Below are positions 7,716 to 15,206 of a DNA stretch of 64,000 nucleotides, piece after piece (position 1 is the stretch's first letter; the number at the start of each line of letters is the position of its first letter). The notes under the pieces were generated by a model, which saw only the letters and a program-made list of their open reading frames with translations, was not told where the DNA came from and did not search any database. The DNA lies in assembly GCF_000973105.1 (NCBI RefSeq), contig NC_015844.1:4646501-4710500 (forward strand). Reading direction: 5' to 3'. Position numbers and translations under genes: made by a program. The DNA comes from Zobellia galactanivorans. Its GTDB lineage: Bacteria > Bacteroidota > Bacteroidia > Flavobacteriales > Flavobacteriaceae.

Positions 7716-8915
7716 CTATTCCGGAAGGCCGTAGGTATCCACCACATAGTCGATATCCTTATCCCCTCTACCGCTCAAATTGATGAGTATGGATTTCTGG
7801 GGATGCTCTTGGGCCAGTTTTATACCATAGGCAACGGCGTGGGAGCTTTCAAGGGCGGGAATGATCCCTTCCAGTCGGCTTAGCTCGTAAAAGGCGTCTA
7901 TGGTTTCCTTGTCGTTGATGATGTCGTAGTTGACGGCCCCCATGTCTTTGAGCATACTGTGCTCGGGTCCGACACCCGGATAATCGAGTCCGCTCGCCAC
8001 GGAATATACCGGTGCCGGGTCGCCATTCTCATCCTGTAGGGTATAGCATTTAAAACCGTGGATGATGTTTGGGGTACCAAAGGTCATGGTAGCGGCATGC
8101 TCACCCATTTCCAAGGAGCGACCTCCCGGTTCAACGCCGTGCAGTTTGCAATCATCGTCTTCGAGAAATGCCGAGAATATCCCTATGGCATTACTTCCTC
8201 CGCCCACACAGGCCACGACATGGTCGGGCAATTCCCCGGTCATATCCATAAACTGCTCTCGGGCTTCGATTCCCACCACCCGTTGAAAATCACGGACCAT
8301 CATGGGAAAGGGGTGGGGACCCACCACCGAACCGATGCAGTAAATAGTGTTTTCGGGATCCTTAAGGTAGGCTTCAAAGGCCGAATCGACGGCTTCTTTC
8401 AAGGTTTTTAGACCGTGGGTCGCGGGCACCACCTCGGCCCCCAATATTTTCATACGCACCACGTTCGGATGCTGTTTTTTAATATCGACCTCGCCCATGT
8501 GTATTTCGCACTCCAATCCGAAATAGGCTGCGGCAGTGGCCAAGGCCACCCCGTGTTGGCCCGCTCCGGTTTCGGCAATCAGTTTCTTTTTACCGAGGTG
8601 CTTGGCCAGCAAGGCCTCGCCCATACAGTGGTTCAGCTTATGCGCTCCCGAATGGTTCAGGTCTTCCCGTTTTAAATAAATCCGTCCCCCGTATTTTTTG
8701 GACAAACGGGAACAATAGTAGACCGGGGTAGGGCGTCCCTGGTAATGTTTACGGATGCTACGCAACTCCTCTATAAAGTTGTGCGATTTGCTAATGGTCT
8801 GATAGGCATCCGTTATTTTTTTCATTTCGACCTCTAGGGCCGGTGGTATAAAGGCCCCACCGTAATCTTCGAAAAACCCTTGGTCATTCGGGTATTTTTT
8901 AAAGTAACTGCTCAT
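7716..8915 (-). CDS. trpB: Tryptophan synthase beta subunit (TrpB), no adjacent trpA
   Basis: A 399-residue fold-type II PLP enzyme that, in the TrpB family, joins indole and serine to give tryptophan. The PLP lysine lies in [10 protein letters not shown] (about residue 91), the catalytic Glu in AETGAGQHG (about 115), the phosphate-binding loop in [10 protein letters not shown], and the C-terminal PLP-ring serine in LSGRGDKD. The usual HKINN after the PLP lysine is HKLNH here. Length and architecture match TrpB1. It stands alone between a terminator and a long gap with no other trp gene. It could be a second, stand-alone TrpB or the only one; the window cannot decide. Confidence 0.85.
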   Translation of the reverse strand: MSSYFKKYPNDQGFFEDYGGAFIPPALEVEMKKITDAYQTISKSHNFIEELRSIRKHYQGRPTPVYYCSRLSKKYGGRIYLKREDLNHSGAHKLNHCMGEALLAKHLGKKKLIAETGAGQHGVALATAAAYFGLECEIHMGEVDIKKQHPNVVRMKILGAEVVPATHGLKTLKEAVDSAFEAYLKDPENTIYCIGSVVGPHPFPMMVRDFQRVVGIEAREQFMDMTGELPDHVVACVGGGSNAIGIFSAFLEDDDCKLHGVEPGGRSLEMGEHAATMTFGTPNIIHGFKCYTLQDENGDPAPVYSVASGLDYPGVGPEHSMLKDMGAVNYDIINDKETIDAFYELSRLEGIIPALESSHAVAYGIKLAQEHPQKSILINLSGRGDKDIDYVVDTYGLPE

Positions 8916-9296
8916 GCTATGTTATTAAAATTAATTTTTGGTTCGCGCATCCCATAAAAATACATAAAGCATTCAATTGAGCCCAAAGAGGGAATAGCAA
9001 ATTAGGGAGATTCACAAAATGTTATCATTTCTTTAGGAAAAGAAGGTAGGGGTTAGACTTCGTGTTAGGTTGGTAGGGAGTTCAGGAGTAAGTGGTTTTG
9101 AGATTTTGCAGCAATATTGAATACTAGCAAAATTTATAAAGGATATAGAATCGCATGTTTGTGCTTAAATAGTGTAGATGCCCCAATCTTTAGGACAGGT
9201 GTTATACAAAACTAATAGAATTATCAAACTGCTTTGCTATAAGCATCTTTTGGTCAGAGGTATTCAATGTGAAGACCACAAATAATGAAGTTTTAG

Positions 9297-9428
9297 AAAA
9301 CTAAGCAGTTCTATTTAGGGGAAGCTTACAATGTAAGGCATCAATGCGCAATTGGAAGATTAAATGTCCTTAGCGGGGACAAGCTAAATGAAAACTTGGG
9401 CGAAGAAGTAATTAAGTGGTTTTCTTAA
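9297..9428 (+). pseudogene. Possible 3' remnant of a decayed gene
   Basis: After an in-frame stop at 9294 the frame is open to TAA 9426-9428 and reads as about 43 protein-like residues, including YLGEAYNVRHQ and NENLGEEVIKWF. There is no start codon at its head and no continuation upstream. The amphipathic, charged ending looks more like real protein than random AT-rich sequence, but I do not recognise the family. Confidence 0.25.
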
Positions 9429-9625
9429 AATATTTTGTCCTTGTTTTATCTGAGGTCGGCTTAACTGAGGCTGTCGTTTTTTTAGAAAGACCAGGCATAG
9501 TTAATGGCATGGTATGACTATCATGGCTTCATCCCAAGCTCTAAACAAATTAGCAATTACGCAAACAAGTAAAACTTTAATATCGCCCTAGTAATAAGTA
9601 AGTAAAATATTACATTATCTTTATG

Positions 9626-9643
9626 TCGTACTACACTGTACGA
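9626..9643. promoter_or_regulatory. Inverted repeat just upstream of the nuclease gene
   Basis: TCGTAC (9626-9631) and GTACGA (9638-9643) form a perfect 6-bp inverted repeat with a 6-base spacer, ending 17 bases before the nuclease start codon. This is the size and place of a regulator-binding site, but arms this short also occur by chance. Confidence 0.3.
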
Positions 9644-9660
9644 TATAAAGTAATAGCCCT

Positions 9661-11094
9661 ATGAAGTATTTCGCCCCGAATTACCTTGCTCTTTTTGTTC
9701 TGTCCTCTCTTTTTTTCGTTGCTTGTTCTAAAGAGGATTACCGTCCCGATCCTTATACGGCCCAGGAAGTTCCTTTAGAAGGACTTGCCATTAATGGCGA
9801 ATTGGATGTACCTACGTATTACTATGATAATCAGGGGCCACATAAACACAAACCCAAGGGCTTAGTGGCTAAGGTGGTCGGTTTTACCGAAACCTTTGAA
9901 TCGGGCAGCAAGGGAAGTTATGCGGCGGGCAGTGTAACTTTATCCCCTTCAGGGGAGTGGTATCTTGACGATGCCCTTTTAGGGGCTTTGGCCAATGATC
10001 GAAAGTTTGGGGCCAAGTCGGTGCGAATTAGGAATAGCGGGGCATTGACCATGAGTTTTAATATGGAGAATGGCGCGAGCAGCGTTCTTGTACGCCATGC
10101 GGCCTACGGTAATAATGGCCCATCGGATTGGAGGTTGGTAGCGTCCTACGATGACGGTGCAAGCTGGTACTTTGTCGGGGATACCATAACAACGGATTCC
10201 ACCACCTTGAATACGGTGACATTTGAGGTAAATGAAACGCAAAGCGTTCGGTACGGAATCTATAAGGTTTCTGGCGGGGCCAATAGGATCAATATCGATA
10301 ATATTGAAATTGATATAAATACATCGGGTGGAGGCGATAACCCGTCTATGGATAGTAACCTAACCTTTGGCAATCCCTCCAACGCCGCATCTTCGCCCGA
10401 TAATTACTTCCTCTCAAAACCGGATTTTAGCCTTTCCTACAATAATAGCAATGGAACGGCCAATTGGGTTAGCTGGCATTTGAGTACGGCATGGACGGGT
10501 ACTACCTCAAGGTGTAACTGTTTTAAATCGGATACCACCCTGCCCAATACTTTCTTTAGGGCGACCACCAGCGACTATACCAATTCGGGCTTTGACCGAG
10601 GGCATTTGTGTCCTTCGGCAGACCGTAATGGTAGCGAGGACTCCAATGAGAATACCTATTATATGACCAATATCGCACCGCAGGCACCGGACAATAACCA
10701 GAGGTCATGGGCCAATCTTGAGAACTATCTGCGTTCGTTGACCTTGGAAGGTAATGAAGTCCATATCATTTCCGGAGTGCTAGGAACCGGGGGCTCGGGA
10801 AGTAAGGGGGCGGCAAACACCATATCAAATGGGGAGATAAACGTACCGGATGCCTTCTGGAAAGTAGCCTTGATCTTGCCTAATGGAAGCAATGATATTC
10901 AACGTGTGACCACCTCCACAAGGGTGATTGCCGTACTGGTTCCCAATGACCAAGACATCAATACGGATTGGATTCAATTCAAAACCACGGTAGACAACAT
11001 AGAAAGCTTGACCGGTTATGACCTTTTTGAGAACCTATCCGATCCCGTAGAATCGGTTTTAGAGGCAACAGTCGATACCGAACCCTCGGTCTAG
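9661..11094 (+). CDS. Secreted DNA/RNA non-specific endonuclease (NUC1 family) with N-terminal beta domain
   Basis: A 477-residue lipoprotein (lipobox FVAC, about residue 22). Residues about 75-220 form a beta-sandwich-like domain (GFTETFESGSKGSYAAGSV; INIDNIEIDIN), followed by a Gly/Asn-rich linker. The C-terminal half is a NUC1-type beta-beta-alpha-metal nuclease. The signature FDRGHLCPSADR carries the catalytic His at about 315, and the metal-site Asn lies in YYMTNIAPQAPDNNQRSW. Such enzymes cut DNA and RNA without sequence preference and usually serve nutrient scavenging or clearing of extracellular DNA. The C-terminus lacks an obvious T9SS sorting domain, so surface display by lipid anchor is likely. 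Confidence 0.92.
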   Translation: MKYFAPNYLALFVLSSLFFVACSKEDYRPDPYTAQEVPLEGLAINGELDVPTYYYDNQGPHKHKPKGLVAKVVGFTETFESGSKGSYAAGSVTLSPSGEWYLDDALLGALANDRKFGAKSVRIRNSGALTMSFNMENGASSVLVRHAAYGNNGPSDWRLVASYDDGASWYFVGDTITTDSTTLNTVTFEVNETQSVRYGIYKVSGGANRINIDNIEIDINTSGGGDNPSMDSNLTFGNPSNAASSPDNYFLSKPDFSLSYNNSNGTANWVSWHLSTAWTGTTSRCNCFKSDTTLPNTFFRATTSDYTNSGFDRGHLCPSADRNGSEDSNENTYYMTNIAPQAPDNNQRSWANLENYLRSLTLEGNEVHIISGVLGTGGSGSKGAANTISNGEINVPDAFWKVALILPNGSNDIQRVTTSTRVIAVLVPNDQDINTDWIQFKTTVDNIESLTGYDLFENLSDPVESVLEATVDTEPSV

Positions 11095-11524
11095 TTAAGG
11101 CGTTTTACACAAGGAGGACTTAATTCTTGCGTGTACAGCCATGATCTGACGAGGTTGTTGGAACAAAAGCCCGGCTAATGGCTTCAATTACGCATATGAA
11201 TGCATTAGAACCCCGATAGAATTAAAAATAGGCTGGGAGCAAGGAAGAAGGAAATAAGCGCACTCGTACAATCTTATAATGTCTAGAATTTGGTGGCTAA
11301 GTAATTCTTCGCTCGCTTGCTTTCTTTTTTAGCCTTTCTACACGGACATGTCCAAAAAAAAACAAGGCAACATCAAAGTGAATAGGGCAATCTCCAACTT
11401 AGAAATCACCATATAGGGCCGGGGCCATTTTGCAGGAATATAATTTCGGAGCGCCAAAGATAGAATTCAATAAAAAAGCATTTTGTAAGGGAGTGGCTTT
11501 CTAAAGAACGGAAACTAAAGGCAT
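11095..11524. other. Intergenic region of about 430 bases, nothing recognised
   Basis: Both the nuclease gene and the minus-strand tRNA point into this stretch. There is no coding frame of useful length, no hairpin with a T-run other than the tRNA terminator that bounds it, and no repeat that I can see. Confidence 0.5.
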
Positions 11525-11563
11525 AAAAAAACGGCTTGTGTTTCTACACAAACCGTTTTTTTT
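11525..11563 (-). terminator. Intrinsic terminator downstream of the tRNA
   Basis: A hairpin with ACGGCTTGTGT and ACACAAACCGT arms around a TTCT loop, flanked by A-runs and T-runs on both sides, so it can work in both directions. It lies 18 bases beyond the 3' end of the minus-strand tRNA. Confidence 0.75.
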
Positions 11564-11580
11564 GCAGGTTTTGAACCTTG

Positions 11581-11654
11581 TAGCGAGAGAGGGACTTGAA
11601 CCCTCGGCCTCCGGGTTATGAATCCGACGCTCTAACCAGCTGAGCTACCTCGCC
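11581..11654 (-). tRNA. tRNA with CAU anticodon, most likely elongator tRNA-Met
   Basis: On the minus strand the sequence folds as a 74-base cloverleaf: acceptor GGCGAGG/UCUCGCU (two G-U pairs, including G1-U72), D arm GCTCAGCTGGTTAGAGC, anticodon loop TTCATAA (CAU), T arm GAGGG-TTCAAGT-CCCTC and discriminator A. CCA is not encoded. The anticodon stem has one A-C mismatch. A CAU anticodon could also mark tRNA-Ile2 (lysidine-modified); D-arm length and general form favour elongator Met. Confidence 0.88.
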
Positions 11655-11677
11655 GCGTTGTTATTTGAAAGCGGCTG

Positions 11678-11706
11678 CAAATATAAAGTTTATTTTTGTT
11701 CTTCAA
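11678..11706 (-). promoter_or_regulatory. Bacteroidetes-type promoter of the tRNA gene
   Basis: On the minus strand a TTG (11704-11706) is followed after 18 bases by TATATTTG (11678-11685). This fits the Flavobacteria sigma-A consensus TTG-N17-23-TAnnTTTG. The expected start of transcription is about 15 bases before the mature tRNA. Confidence 0.65.
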
Positions 11707-11791
11707 CAATTCTTTGCTAAAAAATTATTCTATGCGTTTTATTTTTTTATCATAAGGAAATCTATATATTGCCCAAAGAAAACACTAAAGA

Positions 11792-12175
11792 ATGGACGAT
11801 AAAATAAAATTTGAACTAGAATTTGTAGTACAATCCTCGCCACAGTTGCTATACCAGTATTTGTCAACTCCATCAGGGCTTTCCGAATGGTTTGCCGATA
11901 ACGTGAACTCCAGAGGTGAAATGTTCAGTTTTATATGGGATGGCTCTGAAGAAGAAGCCAAATTATTGAAACGTAAAAGTGATGAGTTCGTTCGGTTCAC
12001 ATGGGTCGATAACGATGATGATTCATATTTTGAAATGAAGATCATAGTAGACGAAATCACTAAAGACGTATCCCTTTTTATAACCGATTTTGCCGAAGAG
12101 GATGAAGTTGACGAAGCTAAGATGCTTTGGCGTAACCAGGTAAGTGATCTCAAACAGGTTTTGGGCTCTGTATAA
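11792..12175 (+). CDS. START-like (SRPBCC superfamily) domain protein
   Basis: A 127-residue cytoplasmic protein with the AHSA1/START-like helix-grip pattern: FELEFVVQSSPQLLYQYLSTPSGLSEWFAD, then a run of beta strands, then a final helix (AKMLWRNQVSDLKQVL). The SGLSEWFADNV segment is the usual AHSA1-like motif. Such proteins bind hydrophobic ligands or assist chaperones; this group is a standard single-domain protein in Flavobacteriia and its function is unknown. A strong terminator follows 30 bases downstream. Confidence 0.75.
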   Translation: MDDKIKFELEFVVQSSPQLLYQYLSTPSGLSEWFADNVNSRGEMFSFIWDGSEEEAKLLKRKSDEFVRFTWVDNDDDSYFEMKIIVDEITKDVSLFITDFAEEDEVDEAKMLWRNQVSDLKQVLGSV

Positions 12176-12205
12176 CCTTAAATTATTAATATCACCTTAT
12201 ATTTG

Positions 12206-12232
12206 GTCCCGATAATTATCGGGACTTTTTTT
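12206..12232 (+). terminator. Perfect 20-base palindrome with T-run that touches the next start codon
   Basis: GTCCCGATAATTATCGGGAC (12206-12225) is a perfect palindrome followed by seven Ts. It is a textbook intrinsic terminator for the START-like gene. The T-run ends directly at the ATG (12233) of the aminotransferase gene, so it can also act on that gene's initiation region. Confidence 0.8.
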
Positions 12233-13078
12233 ATGGTAAACTACAACGGAGACCTTTTAGGAAAAAACACGAATTTTTTAAACCATAACAATCGCGGACT
12301 ACGCTATGGCGACGCTCTTTTTGAAACCATGAGAATGGTCGGGGGAAAGTTGTTCTTTTGGGAAGACCATTATCTTAGGCTTATGGCATCTATGCGTATC
12401 CTCCGTATGGAAATCCCTATGCATTTTACCATGGAATTTTTGGAGGAGGAAATCAAAAAGACCATTGCGGCCAACGAGGGTATAGGCGAACAGCTCCGGG
12501 TGCGATTGTCCGTCCACCGAAACGATGGCGGCCTCTACACCCCCTTAACCAACGATATTTCATATATCATCGAGGTAGCGCCCCTAAAAGAGGCCTTTTA
12601 TGTGGTAGACGAAAGTCCGTATGAAGTAGAACTTTTCAAGGATTTCTATGTGAATCGCGATATGCTTTCGACCCTAAAGACCAATAATAAGATCATTAAT
12701 GTGGTGGGTAGTATTTTTGCCGAAGAAAACGGCTATCAAAACTGTCTTTTGCTCAATAACGACAAACAGATCGTAGAATCATTGAACGCCAATGTTTTTT
12801 TGGTGAAGGATGGAAAGGTGAAGACCCCACCTCTAGAAGATGGTTGCCTGAACGGAATCGTGCGTAAAAAAATGATCGAGATACTTTCTAAACTCGAAAA
12901 TTTCGATTTTGAGGAAGCATCCATATCGCCCTTTGAACTACAAAAGGCCGATGAGTTGTTTGTAACCAATAGTGTAGTGGGCATACGCCCCATTACAAAG
13001 TACCGTAAAAAAGAATTTGGGAACAAGGTGGCCAAGGAGCTGCTGGGCAAACTAAATGCCATAGCAAGACTCGCATAG
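12233..13078 (+). CDS. Class IV aminotransferase family protein (PabC / branched-chain aminotransferase type)
   Basis: A fold-type IV PLP enzyme of 281 residues from ATG 12233. The frame extends 10 codons further upstream, through the terminator hairpin, so the later ATG is preferred. Motifs are NNRGLRYGDALFETMR near the N-terminus, the PLP lysine in STLKTNNKIINV (about residue 150), and LEDGCLNGIVRKK plus ELFVTNSVVGIRPI in the C-terminal half. Members are 4-amino-4-deoxychorismate lyases (folate synthesis) or branched-chain/D-amino acid aminotransferases; the sequence alone does not separate these reliably. Confidence 0.82.
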   Translation: MVNYNGDLLGKNTNFLNHNNRGLRYGDALFETMRMVGGKLFFWEDHYLRLMASMRILRMEIPMHFTMEFLEEEIKKTIAANEGIGEQLRVRLSVHRNDGGLYTPLTNDISYIIEVAPLKEAFYVVDESPYEVELFKDFYVNRDMLSTLKTNNKIINVVGSIFAEENGYQNCLLLNNDKQIVESLNANVFLVKDGKVKTPPLEDGCLNGIVRKKMIEILSKLENFDFEEASISPFELQKADELFVTNSVVGIRPITKYRKKEFGNKVAKELLGKLNAIARLA

Positions 13079-13084
13079 AGGCCT

Positions 13085-13645
13085 TTAGTTCAGGCTAGGG
13101 TTTTCAGGGGAGTTGGACCATAGGAGGTAATTACCGCCCAGTTCTACCATTTTTTCCTTCCAAAAGGCATCCGCCGATTTATGGATAAGGGCGCTTTCAT
13201 AATCGTTTTCGACCACTATCCACGATCTAGACGAGAGCTCTTGGTCGAGTTGTAGGGAAGACCAGCCCGAGTAGCCCAAAAAGAAACGGATGTCTTCTTC
13301 CGAAATTACTTTTTTATTGATCAGTTGGATCGTATTCTCAAAGTCACCGCCCCAATAAATCCCATCGGAGATTTCTATGCTATTGGTAATGAGTTCGGGT
13401 ACCTTATGGATAAAATATAGGTTGTCTTGTTCTACAGGGCCTCCGTTATAGACTTGAAAAGGAATCTCTATCTCGGTGATAAGGTCGCTGATACTGTATT
13501 CCAAAGGTTTGTTCAAGATAAATCCAACAGAACCTTCATCGTTGTGTTCCGCCAAAAGAACAACCGAACGGTTAAAGGAAACGTCACCGGTCAAGGTCGG
13601 TTCGGCGATTAGGAGTTTGCCCTTAGTTGGTTTAAGTTCTACCAT
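13085..13645 (-). CDS. YqgE/AlgH family protein
   Basis: A 186-residue single-domain protein. Family features are the N-terminal GKLLIAEPTLTGDVSFNRSVVLLAEHN, the GFILNKPL strand, YNGGPVEQDNLYFIH, and FLGYSGWSSLQLDQEL. The fold is known, but the biochemical role is not settled; in gammaproteobacteria members affect alginate regulation. It is convergent with the aminotransferase gene, six bases from its stop. Confidence 0.92.
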   Translation of the reverse strand: MVELKPTKGKLLIAEPTLTGDVSFNRSVVLLAEHNDEGSVGFILNKPLEYSISDLITEIEIPFQVYNGGPVEQDNLYFIHKVPELITNSIEISDGIYWGGDFENTIQLINKKVISEEDIRFFLGYSGWSSLQLDQELSSRSWIVVENDYESALIHKSADAFWKEKMVELGGNYLLWSNSPENPSLN

Positions 13646-13713
13646 GGTTTTGTAAACTATTATTATCTAAAATAAGACATTTCTTATAAAAACCAAACAA
13701 GGGGAAATAAAAA

Positions 13714-13749
13714 AAGCGTCGCACAATGTGGACGCCTTTCTATATTGTG
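13714..13749 (-). terminator. Intrinsic terminator after the HU gene
   Basis: Stem GCGTC (13726-13730) with GACGC (13741-13745), extended by A/T pairs. On the minus strand it is followed by a T-run (13716-13725). It lies just beyond the stop codon of the minus-strand HU gene. Confidence 0.6.
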
Positions 13750-13762
13750 GTCTAAACGACTA

Positions 13763-14035
13763 CTAGTTTACTGAATTTGCCAAATCAGAACCTGCTTTGA
13801 ACTTAACAACGTTCTTAGCTGCAATTTTGATGGTTTTTCCAGTTGATGGGTTTCTTCCTTCTCTTGCATTTCTCTTAGATACTGACCAAGATCCAAAACC
13901 AACCAAAGAAACTCGGTTACCTTTTTTTAGAGAACCCTCAACGTTTCCTAAGAAAGACTCTAATGCTTTTTTGGCTGCGGCTTTAGTGATGCCGGCATCT
14001 GCTGCCATTGCATCGATTAATTCTGTTTTGTTCAT
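13763..14035 (-). CDS. hup: HU-family DNA-binding protein
   Basis: A 90-residue histone-like protein of the normal HU length. N-terminal helices (MNKTELIDAMAADAGITKAAAKKALESFL) are followed by the beta-arm signature VSLVGFGSWSVSKRNAREGRNPSTGKTIKI, which wraps and bends DNA as a dimer. It is a single-gene unit with its own consensus promoter and terminator, which fits high expression. Confidence 0.96.
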   Translation of the reverse strand: MNKTELIDAMAADAGITKAAAKKALESFLGNVEGSLKKGNRVSLVGFGSWSVSKRNAREGRNPSTGKTIKIAAKNVVKFKAGSDLANSVN

Positions 14036-14078
14036 AATTTAAATAATTAATTGTTGTTAAACGAATTTTAATGTTGAA

Positions 14079-14108
14079 CAAATTTATATGGATTTGTGTC
14101 GAACGCAA
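14079..14108 (-). promoter_or_regulatory. Bacteroidetes-type promoter of the HU gene
   Basis: On the minus strand a TTG (14106-14108) is followed after 19 bases by TAAATTTG (14079-14086), an exact match to TTG-N19-TAnnTTTG. The leader to the HU start codon would be about 35-40 bases. Confidence 0.65.
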
Positions 14109-14209
14109 GTAAAAAGGGATGAAATCCATGTTTTTGTTAATAACTATAGGCGTTTGTTGATAAAGTAGGGCTTTTTTTACGCTTCTCGCAGCCCAATGGT
14201 GGTGGGGGT

Positions 14210-15157
14210 TTAGGCCATTTGGGCGTTTTTTTCGATTTTCAGACCATTTAAAACATCCTTGGTTTTCATTTTTCGCTTGCCCGGAAGCTGTATTTCTAGG
14301 AGCTTGATAAACCCGTTTTCGACCGCCACTTTCATTTCCTTCTTATCGAACACGATGTCGCCCACCCTTAAATCGTGGTGCGTTTTTTCCTTCATCGCTT
14401 CGTAGATTTTTACAAAAATCTCTTCTTCCCCGTTTTTTAGATGGGTCCATGCGGCAGGGTAGGGACTAAGTCCACGAATATGATCGTAAATGGCATCCAT
14501 GGGTTTTTGCCAATCGATTTGGCAGGTTTCCTTATGTATTTTAAAGGCTTCTTTTAGTTTTTTGTTCTGGGGCTGTGCCACCGTACTTATCTTATCTTCC
14601 GAAATAAGCTTTAAGGTCTTTAATACCAGGTCGGCGCCCATGACCATCAATTTGTCGTGCAGTTCACCCGCGGTGGTATCTTCTTCGATCTCCGTTTTTT
14701 CCTGTAATATGATTTCCCCGGTATCGATCTTATCGTCTATAAAGAATGTGGTGACCCCGGTTTCCCTTTCCCCGTTTATAATGGCCCAGTTGATGGGGGC
14801 GGCACCGCGATAATCGGGCAATAGCGATGCGTGCAGGTTAAAAGTACCGTATTCGGGCATGGCCCAAACGGCCTTCGGCAACATTCGAAATGCCACGACT
14901 ACCTGTATGTTGGCGTTCAGGGCCTTTAACTCGGCCAAAAACGCTTCGTTCTTCAGGTTGGTGGGCTGTAAGACTTTAAGCCCTTTTTCAACGGCATATT
15001 GTTTTACATGTGATTGCTGCAGGCTTCGGCCCCGGCCGGCGGGTCGGTCCGGTGCGGTAATGACCCCTACCACCTTATGGCCGTTTTCGACCAGTTTTGC
15101 CAAAATGGTTGTGGCGAACTCTGGGGTTCCCATAAAGACTATGCGTAAATCTTTCAT
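14210..15157 (-). CDS. fmt: Methionyl-tRNA formyltransferase
   Basis: A 315-residue cytosolic enzyme that formylates initiator Met-tRNA with 10-formyl-tetrahydrofolate. The N-terminal formyltransferase domain shows RIVFMGTPEFATTIL and the catalytic segment NLHASLLPDYRGAAPINWAIINGE; DTGEIILQ lies after it. The C-terminal OB-fold domain (about 210-315) ends GKRKMKTKDVLNGLKIE. Length is normal for the family. It lies 49 bases behind recQ in the same direction and may be co-transcribed. Confidence 0.96.
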   Translation of the reverse strand: MKDLRIVFMGTPEFATTILAKLVENGHKVVGVITAPDRPAGRGRSLQQSHVKQYAVEKGLKVLQPTNLKNEAFLAELKALNANIQVVVAFRMLPKAVWAMPEYGTFNLHASLLPDYRGAAPINWAIINGERETGVTTFFIDDKIDTGEIILQEKTEIEEDTTAGELHDKLMVMGADLVLKTLKLISEDKISTVAQPQNKKLKEAFKIHKETCQIDWQKPMDAIYDHIRGLSPYPAAWTHLKNGEEEIFVKIYEAMKEKTHHDLRVGDIVFDKKEMKVAVENGFIKLLEIQLPGKRKMKTKDVLNGLKIEKNAQMA

Positions 15158-15206
15158 TCGTATATCGTATTTATTATATCGTTATATAAGAGTAGGTCTG
15201 GCCACA

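Larger units (their letters stand above)
8916..9660. other. Gene-poor region of about 745 bases
   Basis: No full gene is visible. The stretch is AT-rich with many stops in all frames. It holds a short coding-like fragment (9297-9428) and, just before the nuclease gene, an inverted repeat (9626-9643). The rest looks like decayed or non-coding DNA. Confidence 0.6.

Noticed and set aside
11581-11654. Initiator tRNA-fMet
   Set aside because: The anticodon stem lacks the three consecutive G-C pairs of initiators (A-C mismatch at the loop end), and the D arm has elongator form.
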